Below are positions 1 to 6,053 of a DNA stretch of 6,669 nt, piece by piece (position 1 is the stretch's first letter; every line of letters begins with the position of its first letter). Source of the stretch: JASJBU01 sp965372385 (GTDB lineage Bacteria; Pseudomonadota; Gammaproteobacteria; Chromatiales; Chromatiaceae). The translations under genes and the position numbers were made by a program. The stretch is taken from the NCBI GenBank assembly GCA_965372385.1, contig CBDVCD010000193.1, forward strand, positions 1-6,669, in the 5' to 3' direction. Under the pieces are notes generated by a model, which saw nothing but the letters and a program-made list of their open reading frames with translations, did not search any database and was not told the origin of the DNA.

Positions 1-615
1 TCAAGCTTCCAACAAGCGCCGAATCCTCTCCTCTTGCGCCTGCAGCTGCCGATGCATGCACAGGCGGTGACTCTGAACGATATAATCCAGCTCAACCAGG
101 GCCGCATCGAAGATGTCATTGATCACCAGATAGTCGAACTCGGCGTAGTGGGACATCTCGCTCACCGCTGCCTGCATGCGCCTCTGGACGATCTCATCAC
201 TGTCCTGTCTACGGCTGTCCAACCGCTCCCGCAAGGCTTCAGGGCTGGGAGGCAACACAAAGATGGAAACCGCCTCGGGAAAGCGTTTTCTCACCTGTTG
301 CGCACCTTGCCAATCGATCTCCAGCACCAGATCCCCCGCTTCCAGTTGTGCACGGACGGCTGACTCGGAGGTTCCATAGAAGTTACCGAAGACCTCGGCA
401 TGTTCGAGAAATTCACCGGACTCCAACCTGTGCAGGAAGCTTGCGTGGTCGACAAAGTGATAGTGCACCCCATCCGCCTCCCCGGGCCGCATGGGACGGG
501 TGGTATGAGAGATGGAGACCTGCAGTTCATCATCCTGTTCCCGCAACGCCTTCAACAGGCTGGTCTTGCCCGCACCGGAGGGGGCGGAGAGAATATAGAG
601 GGTGCCGTTTGCCAT
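1..615 (-). CDS. gmk: Guanylate kinase
   Basis: Phosphorylates GMP (and dGMP) to GDP with ATP in the cytoplasm, an essential step of guanine nucleotide synthesis and salvage. The 204-residue product has the usual family length (about 207 in E. coli). Visible motifs: P-loop APSGAGKTS at residues 11-19; GMP-binding stretch SHTTRPMRPGE at 36-46 and Tyr80 in FGNFYGTS; Asp101 in the LEIDWQGA segment; arginine-rich lid around 131-146. The ATG at 613-615 is chosen because it gives the canonical N-terminus MANGTLYILSAPSG. The frame stays open to a TTG at 678, but those extra 21 codons run into a REP palindrome and match nothing in the family. There is no clear Shine-Dalgarno sequence before the ATG. 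The stop codon is the first three bases of the window, so the gene is complete. rpoZ and spoT commonly follow gmk and would lie just outside. Confidence 0.97.
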   Translation of the reverse strand: MANGTLYILSAPSGAGKTSLLKALREQDDELQVSISHTTRPMRPGEADGVHYHFVDHASFLHRLESGEFLEHAEVFGNFYGTSESAVRAQLEAGDLVLEIDWQGAQQVRKRFPEAVSIFVLPPSPEALRERLDSRRQDSDEIVQRRMQAAVSEMSHYAEFDYLVINDIFDAALVELDYIVQSHRLCMHRQLQAQEERIRRLLEA

Positions 616-655
616 GTTGGATTCTGATACCGTGGTTGCTGTATCTCTGTAGGAG

Positions 656-744
656 GTAGGGTGGGCACCGCCCACCAAATATACCCATCACGGATAGGTA
701 TACCACTCGATCTATCCTCTGATGGTGGGCGGTGCCCACCCTAC
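656..744. repeat. Inverted pair of REP palindromes (BIME) between the protease gene and gmk
   Basis: Two perfect 22-nt copies lie in opposite orientation at 656-677 and 723-744, separated by 45 bp. Each copy begins with GTAG at its outer end (656-659; CTAC at 741-744) followed by a 7-bp perfect stem GGTGGGC/GCCCACC closed by a 3-nt loop (ACC or GGT). A 5' GTAG head followed by a GC-rich palindrome is the known signature of REP sequences mobilised by RAYT (REP-associated tyrosine) transposases. The spacer has smaller inverted matches (TATACC 680-685 with GGTATA 697-702; GGATAG 692-697 with CTATCC 712-717). In minus-strand mRNA the element could form two hairpins or one long 22-bp stem, which may protect the upstream transcript or limit read-through into gmk. 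No RAYT gene is present in the window. Confidence 0.85.
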
Positions 745-772
745 ATTGCCTAAGCCATTTGAGGGCTATTAA

Positions 773-1576
773 TCAATAGTTAAAGATCGGCCGCTCACCC
801 TTCGCTGTATAGAAAGGCATCATCTCTTGGGCGAGTTTGCCAAGGGTCTGCTGGCGATTTGTCGGACTGGGATGGGTACTGAGAAACTGTGGCATACCGT
901 TCTGCGAAAGCGCCCCCATCTTCTGCCAAAGCGTTGCCGCCGCACGGGGATCGTAACCCGCCTTGGCCGCCAGCTCGATGCCAATGCGGTCTGCTTCAGA
1001 TTCGGCAGTGCGGCTGTTGGGCAGCTCAATCGCCAGTTTTGCCGCCAGTGCAGCCCCAACCAGCGCCAGCTGGCTGTTGTCTGACGCGACACCCACCGCG
1101 ACCATACCCATCTGACTGGCCATGGCCACCGACATCTTCTCGGCGGTATGTTTCGCCAGGGCATGGCTGATCTCATGGGCCAGCACTTGGGCCAATTCAT
1201 CATCGGTGGGCTTGATCTGCTCCACCAGACCGGTATAGAGCGCCATCTTGCCACCCGCCATGGCCCAGGCATTGACGGTCTTTGGGTCATCGATGATCTT
1301 CATGCTCCAAGCCCACTCCTTTGTCTCAGGACGCATCTTGATGGCCTGGGCGATGATCCGTCCGGTGATGCGTTTCACCCGGGCATTCAACTGGGGATTG
1401 CTGTCCAGTTTACCTTCGGCCTCATAAGGCTTGAGCATCTCCACATAAGCCGTTTTCGAGGAGTTGATTGCCTGCTCTTCGGAGACGATCATGAACTGGG
1501 AACGCCCAGTGGGGCTGGTGGCGCAGGCACTCAGTAGCGCCAGCAGGGTTACAGGCAAAATACTTTTCACTTTCAT
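773..1576 (-). CDS. M48-family zinc metalloprotease, predicted lipoprotein (LoiP/YggG-like)
   Basis: A 267-residue predicted periplasm-facing zinc endopeptidase. The N-terminus MKVKSILPVTLLALLSAC is a lipoprotein signal peptide with lipobox LLSAC (Cys18). Ala follows the Cys rather than Asp, which favours outer-membrane sorting. The zinc motif HEISH is at 134-138, with the downstream glutamate motif ESEAD at 192-196 (Glu192 third ligand, Asp196) and the STHPSPTNR tail motif near 233-241, all typical of COG0501/M48 proteases such as LoiP and the catalytic part of BepA. There are no TPR repeats, so it is not BepA-like over its full length. The ATG at 1576 is preferred over an in-frame TTG at 1594 because it starts exactly at the signal peptide. 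It lies 35 bp downstream of yicC on the same strand and is probably co-transcribed with it. The likely role is envelope protein quality control; the substrate is unknown. Confidence 0.9.
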   Translation of the reverse strand: MKVKSILPVTLLALLSACATSPTGRSQFMIVSEEQAINSSKTAYVEMLKPYEAEGKLDSNPQLNARVKRITGRIIAQAIKMRPETKEWAWSMKIIDDPKTVNAWAMAGGKMALYTGLVEQIKPTDDELAQVLAHEISHALAKHTAEKMSVAMASQMGMVAVGVASDNSQLALVGAALAAKLAIELPNSRTAESEADRIGIELAAKAGYDPRAAATLWQKMGALSQNGMPQFLSTHPSPTNRQQTLGKLAQEMMPFYTAKGERPIFNY

Positions 1577-1611
1577 TTTATCCGGGTCCGTCAATACAAA
1601 ATTAGATGTGG

Positions 1612-2478
1612 TTATTCGATATTCTGAATCTGCTCACGCATCTGCTCAATGAGCACCTTCATTTCCACTGCGATACGCGTCACCTCCACGCTGTTGGATT
1701 TGGATGAGAGGGTATTGGATTCACGGTTCAGCTCCTGCATGAGGAAATCGAGGCGGCGACCCACGGGCTCATCGGACCCCAGAACTCGCTCCACCTCTTG
1801 CAGATGCGCCTCCAGCCGATCCATCTCTTCATCCACATCGAGGCGTTGGGCGAGCAGGGCCATCTCCTGTTCGAGCCGGGTCTCGTCCAACTCCTGCATC
1901 ACTTCCTGCAGGCGCTCCTGGATCCTTGTCCTGACCCCTTGTAACACCTCGGGCATCAGGACGCGCACCCGGCTAACCTGCTCCTGCATGCCGCGACAGC
2001 GTTGCAGCACGATCTCCGCCAAGCGTCCTCCCTCCCGCTCCCGGTTCAGCACTAGGTTCTTCAGCGCTGTCTCCAGCAACGCCAGGGCCTGCTGCTTAAC
2101 CGGGGTAAAATCCTGCTCCTCTTCCTGCAGCACCCCCGGCCAACGCAGCAGATCCATCGGTTTGATATATGAATCCATTTGGAGTATTCCCGCCACCTCC
2201 AGATCCGCGGACATCAACTGCTCCACCATACGTCGGTTGACCCGGATCCCCGCCTCCGCATCCGTCCCCGGTTTGTATTTCAACGTGACATCCAGCTTGC
2301 CACGCCCAAGGCGCGTCGTGAGACGTTCACGGACCGCCGTCTCCAGCACGCGCAACTCATCGGGCAAACGCACGAAGGCCTCCAGATAGCGGTGGTTGAC
2401 TGAGCGGATCTCCCAACTCATCTCTCCGAGATCACCCCGGTACTCATCCCTGGCAAAGGCAGTCATACTTCTAATCAT
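1612..2478 (-). CDS. yicC: YicC/YloC family endoribonuclease
   Basis: A 288-residue protein of the YicC family (287 in E. coli), starting MIRSMTAFAR as the family does. The N-terminal YicC-like domain covers roughly residues 1-155. A long helical, charged middle follows, then the C-terminal DUF1732 region from about 205, with the conserved stretch GRRLDFLMQELNRES at 240-254 and the following NTLSSKS. E. coli YicC has been reported as an endoribonuclease and as a factor in decay of the small RNA RyhB; activity here is inferred from homology. The start at 2478 is supported by AAGGA (2485-2489 on the minus strand) six bases upstream. The gene heads the leftward set yicC - M48 protease - gmk and is divergent from the kinase/phosphatase/rph run. 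The neighbourhood of yicC with rph and gmk is common in gammaproteobacteria. Confidence 0.95.
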   Translation of the reverse strand: MIRSMTAFARDEYRGDLGEMSWEIRSVNHRYLEAFVRLPDELRVLETAVRERLTTRLGRGKLDVTLKYKPGTDAEAGIRVNRRMVEQLMSADLEVAGILQMDSYIKPMDLLRWPGVLQEEEQDFTPVKQQALALLETALKNLVLNREREGGRLAEIVLQRCRGMQEQVSRVRVLMPEVLQGVRTRIQERLQEVMQELDETRLEQEMALLAQRLDVDEEMDRLEAHLQEVERVLGSDEPVGRRLDFLMQELNRESNTLSSKSNSVEVTRIAVEMKVLIEQMREQIQNIE

Positions 2479-2512
2479 CTTGTTTCCTTGAAACCCATTC
2501 GTCGGCTGCCCG

Positions 2513-2527
2513 ATTATGTATCATAAT
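2513..2527. promoter_or_regulatory. Perfect palindrome in the yicC/kinase divergent intergenic region
   Basis: The 159 bp between the divergent starts (2479-2637) hold a perfect palindrome ATTATG-TAT-CATAAT. Both arms resemble a -10 box: CATAAT reads on the plus strand at 2522-2527 and on the minus strand at 2513-2518, and TATGAT reads on the minus strand at 2520-2525. It could be an operator or a symmetrical bidirectional -10 region. A weak plus-strand promoter, TTGAAA (2488-2493), 18-bp spacer, GATTAT (2512-2517), overlaps it. No good -35 is visible for the minus strand. The rest of the intergenic region has only a loose GATCAC (2545-2550)/GTGATC pairing and nothing else I can assign. Confidence 0.35.
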
Positions 2528-2637
2528 GCGCAGCAATGGGATAGATCACGACGCAATAAGGGCCATTTATTAATGTGATCCGCGTACCGTGAAACAGGCA
2601 CTCGCAAGAACAACCTGGACTATGCTTTGTAACAAGA

Positions 2638-3558
2638 ATGAAAAATCCCCGCGACAGTCTGCCCCCCAATACCGTAATCGACTGTTACGTGATCATGAAA
2701 CTGGTCGCGAGCGGCGGCTTCAGCCTGATCTATCTGGCGGAGGATGAAGACACGCAGGATGAGGTGATCATCAAGGAGTTCCTGCCAAAAAAGCTGGCGC
2801 GACGGGGCGAGAATAACCAGGTCGAAGTCATCGACGAGAAGCATACTGACAACTTCCACCGCAGCCTGCGTCTGTTTTACCAGGAGATCAAGGTTATAGC
2901 CTCTTTACGCCACCCCAATATTGTGCAGGTGCGGGGGTTTTTTCGTGAGAACAATACCGGTTATCTGGTGATGGACCATGAACGGGGCAAAAATCTCGCA
3001 AGCTACATAAAAAAACGCAGTGGCAGCCTCAGCACCCGTTTCATCATGACCATTTTTCCCCCCATTCTGGATGCCCTGAGCCTGATCCACTCCCGCAATC
3101 TGCTCCACCTGGATATCAAACCCAGCAACATCCATCTGCGTACTGGCGGTAACCCCCTGCTACTCGACTTTGGCGCGGTACACGAGGTGGAGGGTGAGAA
3201 GAACCGCAGTGGGCGCGTCGTCACCACTGGATTCTCTCCCGTGGAGCAGTATTACCAGTCCGGCAACGTGGGGCCCTGGAGCGATGTCTATGCGATCGGT
3301 GCCAGCATGCGCGCCTGTCTGGATGGTAAGTCACCACCTTCCGCCATTGAACGCCATGCCAAGGATAAGCTGAGACCCGCCAGTAAAGTCTACCGGAGGC
3401 GCTATCCGATCTATCTACTGGAGGTCATCGACTGGGCCATGGAACTGGATCATGAGAAGCGGCCACAGTGCGCGGGTGAACTGCTGGAGGCCCTGGAACG
3501 GAAGGGGCATGCGGCATCCACTAAGCCCGCAACGGAAGGAATGAGGGCATCTTCATGA
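2638..3558 (+). CDS. Ser/Thr protein kinase, cytoplasmic, kinase domain only
   Basis: A Hanks-type protein kinase of 306 residues expected to phosphorylate Ser/Thr on protein targets. Motifs in order: nucleotide loop ASGGFSLIY at 24-32 (first and third glycines of GxGxxG replaced by Ala24 and Ser29); ATP lysine Lys46 in VIIKEF; alpha-C Glu83; catalytic loop HLDIKPSN at 157-164 with Asp159, Lys161 and Asn164; DFG at 177-179; activation segment ending TTGFSPVEQYY at 196-206; Asp216 in WSDVYAIG; Arg275 in KRP. Leu158 replaces the Arg of HRD, so it is a non-RD kinase. No membrane segment or sensor domain follows the kinase fold; only a short tail from about 290. The ATG at 2638 is the only usable start after the in-frame stop at 2590-2592, and its Shine-Dalgarno is poor (AAGA). 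It overlaps the phosphatase gene by 4 bp, so the two probably act on the same substrates. Targets are unknown. Confidence 0.93.
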   Translation: MKNPRDSLPPNTVIDCYVIMKLVASGGFSLIYLAEDEDTQDEVIIKEFLPKKLARRGENNQVEVIDEKHTDNFHRSLRLFYQEIKVIASLRHPNIVQVRGFFRENNTGYLVMDHERGKNLASYIKKRSGSLSTRFIMTIFPPILDALSLIHSRNLLHLDIKPSNIHLRTGGNPLLLDFGAVHEVEGEKNRSGRVVTTGFSPVEQYYQSGNVGPWSDVYAIGASMRACLDGKSPPSAIERHAKDKLRPASKVYRRRYPIYLLEVIDWAMELDHEKRPQCAGELLEALERKGHAASTKPATEGMRASS

Positions 3559-4445
3559 AATACGAGAACGCGCAGACCTCACTGCTGGGTGACCGCAAGA
3601 GCAACCAGGACCGTTGCCTGCTCATGCAGGCGCCAGATGCGATTCTGCTGGCCCTGGCGGATGGCATGGGGGGGCACCCCCGGGGCGAAATGGCGGCCCA
3701 GATCCTGATGGATACCAGCCGCAAGGCCTTTCTCACCAGCCGTAAGCCCATCTCCAATCCACGGGTGTTTCTCAGCGGCCTGATGGACATGACTCATCAG
3801 CAGATCATTGAATATGGCAGTCAACAGACCCCACCCATCGAACCCCGCACCACCGGCGTACTCTGTCTGATCCAGGAAAATCATGCCCACTGGGCCCATA
3901 TTGGCGACAGTCGCCTCTATATCATGCGCAACGGTATTATCGCCCTGCGCACCGACGACCACTCCTATGTGGAAAAGCTGCGCCAGCAGGGGGTTATCTC
4001 CGCCGCTCAGCTGCATACCCACAGGCTCCGCAACTATGTGACCCGCTGTCTGGGCGGACAGAACAACCACCCAGTAGCGGAGCTGGGTGGTCCCTTCCCA
4101 CTGGAAGAGGGGGATACGATCCTGCTCTGCTCCGATGGCTTCTGGGGCGCCCTGTCAGAGCGCACTTTGGTGGATGCCATCTATAAAAATGCGCAACCCC
4201 TGGTCAGCGTCATCAACAGCCTCTCGGCCCAGGCGGAGAACCACAGCAAACCGGAGAGTGACAATGTCACGGCGATTGCCATCCACTGGCTGATAAAGGA
4301 TCTGAACATCCAACCTGCTGACATCAGTATGTCATTGACGCATAATGCCGCCCCTCAAGAGAAGCCGCGAGGCAGTGAAAGCGAAGTCCAAGAGGCTATC
4401 GACAATCTGCGCCAACTCGTGGATGACATCGATACTGAGGAGTAA
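3555..4445 (+). CDS. PP2C-family protein phosphatase, partner of the upstream kinase
   Basis: A 296-residue metal-dependent Ser/Thr phosphatase of the PPM/PP2C family. Motifs: RKSNQDR at 14-20 (Gln18 where NED is more usual); ADGMGGH at 35-41 with metal ligand Asp36; HIGDSRLY at 115-122; DDHS at 134-137; CSDGFWG at 192-198 with Asp194; SDNVTA at 235-240 with Asp236. All core metal-binding aspartates are present, so it should be active. The PP2C fold ends near residue 248; about 48 further residues form a polar tail with an acidic, probably helical end, of no recognised function. The start ATGA overlaps the kinase stop (3555-3558), and GAGGG at 3543-3547 is a good ribosome site seven bases upstream, so translation is likely coupled. 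RNase PH begins 8 bp after its stop. Expected role: reversal of phosphorylation by the adjacent kinase, possibly including that kinase itself. Confidence 0.94.
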   Translation: MKYENAQTSLLGDRKSNQDRCLLMQAPDAILLALADGMGGHPRGEMAAQILMDTSRKAFLTSRKPISNPRVFLSGLMDMTHQQIIEYGSQQTPPIEPRTTGVLCLIQENHAHWAHIGDSRLYIMRNGIIALRTDDHSYVEKLRQQGVISAAQLHTHRLRNYVTRCLGGQNNHPVAELGGPFPLEEGDTILLCSDGFWGALSERTLVDAIYKNAQPLVSVINSLSAQAENHSKPESDNVTAIAIHWLIKDLNIQPADISMSLTHNAAPQEKPRGSESEVQEAIDNLRQLVDDIDTEE

Positions 4446-4453
4446 CCGGCCCC

Positions 4454-5170
4454 ATGAGACCATCCGGACGCAAGCCCGACGAACTACGCCCTATTCAGAT
4501 CACCCGCCACTACACCAAACATGCCGAGGGGTCGGTGCTGGTCAGTTTTGGTGACACCAAAGTCATCTGCACCGCCTCGGTAGAGGAACGGGTACCCCGC
4601 TGGATGAAGGGCCAGGGGGAGGGCTGGGTCACCGCCGAGTACGGCATGCTGCCCCGCTCCACCAGCGACCGCATGGGACGCGAGGCCTCCCGGGGCAAAC
4701 AGGGTGGCCGCACCCTGGAGATCCAACGGCTGATCGGCCGCTCACTGCGCGCCGCTATCGACCTCAAGGCCCTGGGGGAACGTACCATTACCCTCGACTG
4801 CGACGTCATCCAGGCCGATGGCGGCACCCGTACCGCCTCAATCACCGGTGCCTGCGTGGCCCTGGGCGATGCCCTCATGCGAACCCGCGAGCTGGGCCTG
4901 ATCGACTCTGATCCCATGCTCGGCCTGGTCGCCTCGGTCTCCGTGGGGATCTACAACGGCACCCCGGTTCTCGATCTGGACTACGCGGAAGACTCCAACG
5001 CCGAAACCGACATGAACGTGGTGATGAACGAAAAGGGTGGTTTCATCGAGGTACAGGGCACCGCGGAAGGGGAGGCCTATAGCCGGGATGAGCTCAACGC
5101 CATGCTCGATCTGGCGGACCGGGGCATCCGCCAGTTGCTGCAGATCCAGCGCGATGCACTAGCCGTTTAA
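4454..5170 (+). CDS. rph: Ribonuclease PH
   Basis: A phosphate-dependent 3'-5' exoribonuclease that trims tRNA 3' ends and other structured RNAs, releasing nucleoside diphosphates; it normally works as a hexamer in the cytoplasm. Length is 238 residues, identical to full-length family members. Motifs: start MRPSGRKPDELRP; Arg86 in GKQGGRTLEIQR; phosphate-binding GGTRTASITG at 123-132; catalytic aspartates Asp180 and Asp186 in the AEDSNAETDMNVV segment; C-terminal VQGTAEGEAYS at 200-210. The C-terminus is intact, unlike the frameshifted rph of E. coli K-12. GAGGAG at 4437-4442, inside the end of the phosphatase gene, lies 11 bases before the ATG. With only 8 bp between the genes, it is probably co-transcribed with the kinase/phosphatase pair. 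Confidence 0.98.
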   Translation: MRPSGRKPDELRPIQITRHYTKHAEGSVLVSFGDTKVICTASVEERVPRWMKGQGEGWVTAEYGMLPRSTSDRMGREASRGKQGGRTLEIQRLIGRSLRAAIDLKALGERTITLDCDVIQADGGTRTASITGACVALGDALMRTRELGLIDSDPMLGLVASVSVGIYNGTPVLDLDYAEDSNAETDMNVVMNEKGGFIEVQGTAEGEAYSRDELNAMLDLADRGIRQLLQIQRDALAV

Positions 5171-5187
5171 CCTTGATCATACATACA

Positions 5188-5207
5188 GGTCAGAATCTGT
5201 TCTGACC
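5188..5207. repeat. Perfect hairpin between rph and rdgB
   Basis: An 8-bp perfect stem GGTCAGAA (5188-5195) / TTCTGACC (5200-5207) with loop TCTG lies 17 bp after the rph stop and 36 bp before the rdgB start. No run of T follows in either direction, so it is not a classical intrinsic terminator. It could stabilise the 3' end of the rph message, weaken read-through into rdgB, or be a dispersed palindromic repeat. Confidence 0.6.
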
Positions 5208-5243
5208 CCAAACAAACCCAATCACCACGAAGGGTCGATAAAG

Positions 5244-5852
5244 ATGAGTGGACATCACACAGGCGAAAAGATCGTGCTGGCCAGCAACAATGCCGGTAAG
5301 GTACGCGAAATCAATCAACTGCTGGCCAGCCAGCAGATCCAGGTGGTCCCCCAAAAGGAGTTCGATATACCCGACGCAGTGGAGGATGGCCTCAGCTTCG
5401 TGGAAAATGCCATCAAGAAGGCCCGGCATGCCGCCAGACTGAGTGGCTTGCCGACCATCGCCGACGACTCCGGCATCGAGGTGGATGCCCTGCAAGGCGC
5501 CCCCGGTATCTACTCTGCCCGCTATGCCGGGGAAGGTGCCTCCGACCAGGCCAATCTGGAGAAGCTGCTGGAGCAGATGAAGGACGTGTCGGAGGCTGAG
5601 CGGAGCGCCCGCTTCCAATGCCTGATGGTCTATATGCACCACGCCGATGATCCAACCCCGATCATCTGCCAGGGCACCTGGGAGGGGCGAATTCTGCATG
5701 CACCTGCCGGTGATAACGGCTTCGGTTACGACCCGATATTTTTTGTTCCGACCCATGACTGCAGCTCGGCACAACTGCCCGCGGAGGTAAAAAACAGCCT
5801 CAGCCACCGGGGTCAGGCCCTGCGTAAGCTGCTCGACGAGTTATCGAAATAG
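5244..5852 (+). CDS. rdgB: Non-canonical purine NTP pyrophosphatase (dITP/XTP)
   Basis: Hydrolyses dITP, ITP, XTP and dXTP to the monophosphate and pyrophosphate, keeping deaminated purines out of DNA and RNA. The 202-residue product matches the HAM1/RdgB family (197 in E. coli) with about six extra N-terminal residues. Motifs: SNNAGKVREI at 14-23 with Lys19; FVENAIKKARHAA at 52-64; ADDSG at 73-77 with the likely catalytic Asp75; GAPGIYSARYAG at 85-96; FGYDPIF at 160-166; SHRG at 187-190. GAAGGG at 5229-5234 lies nine bases before the ATG at 5244. It follows rph in the same direction, an arrangement found in other gammaproteobacteria where hemW often comes next. Here a PilZ-like gene follows instead. 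Confidence 0.97.
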   Translation: MSGHHTGEKIVLASNNAGKVREINQLLASQQIQVVPQKEFDIPDAVEDGLSFVENAIKKARHAARLSGLPTIADDSGIEVDALQGAPGIYSARYAGEGASDQANLEKLLEQMKDVSEAERSARFQCLMVYMHHADDPTPIICQGTWEGRILHAPAGDNGFGYDPIFFVPTHDCSSAQLPAEVKNSLSHRGQALRKLLDELSK

Positions 5853-5902
5853 TCCTGATCGCTCACTCTGACTGTTATTAGCAGATATTTGCTCCAATTC
5901 GC

Positions 5903-6026
5903 ATACTTTTCCTAAAGTATTTGCTGAAATAGACGCTAACGTCTTCCGCCAATAATAAAAAGCCAGCCCAGCTGGTATAGGGAACCTCAGTCCGGCAGCT
6001 GAGTCGTCAAGTGATTCCTCTATCAC
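5903..6026 (+). promoter_or_regulatory. Run of short hairpins in the leader of the PilZ-like gene
   Basis: The 201-bp gap between rdgB and the PilZ-like gene has five successive perfect stem-loops: ATACTTT/AAAGTAT (5903-5920, loop TCCT), AGACG/CGTCT (5931-5944, loop CTAA), CCAGC/GCTGG (5963-5975, loop CCA), CTCAG/CTGAG (5986-6003, 8-nt loop) and GTGAT/ATCAC (6011-6026, loop TCCTCT). The last stem competes with a longer pairing of ATAGGGAA (5977-5984) to TTCCTCTAT (6015-6023, one bulged T) that would enclose the fourth. An octamer TATTTGCT is repeated at 5886 and 5918. It may be a structured 5' leader, a small RNA or operator sites; the first hairpin could also end rdgB transcription. It does not fit any riboswitch consensus that I recognise, including c-di-GMP class I. 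Confidence 0.35.
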
Positions 6027-6053
6027 CCAAAGCAAGAACAATAGGCAAGAATA

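Noticed and set aside
616..678. N-terminal extension of guanylate kinase to a TTG at 678
   Set aside because: The extension enters the REP palindrome (656-677), uses TTG or GTG starts and has no counterpart in the Gmk family, whose usual N-terminus starts at the ATG at 615.
678..683. TATATT on the minus strand as a -10 box for a gmk promoter
   Set aside because: It lies in the REP spacer and no acceptable -35 hexamer is found 16-18 bp upstream.
1577..1594. Upstream TTG start for the M48 protease
   Set aside because: It would put six charged or polar residues before the lipoprotein signal peptide; the ATG at 1576 starts the signal peptide directly.
1649..2389. 246-codon open frame opposite yicC
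   Set aside because: Ser/Arg-rich shadow of the yicC reading frame with no domain; YicC on the other strand is clearly the real gene.
2545..2578. CRP- or FNR-like site between yicC and the kinase gene
   Set aside because: Only loose half-sites (GATCAC and TGTGATC) are present with the wrong spacing; no TGTGA-N6-TCACA or TTGAT-N4-ATCAA palindrome.
3579..4070. 163-codon minus-strand open frame opposite the phosphatase gene
   Set aside because: Antisense shadow of a gene with all PP2C motifs intact; no recognisable motif of its own.
4510..4917. 135-codon minus-strand open frame opposite rph
   Set aside because: Shadow of the conserved rph sequence, with Ser/Arg/Pro-rich composition typical of antisense frames.
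5190..5807. 205-codon minus-strand open frame opposite rdgB
   Set aside because: It covers nearly all of rdgB in antisense and has no family features; a coding shadow in G+C-rich DNA.
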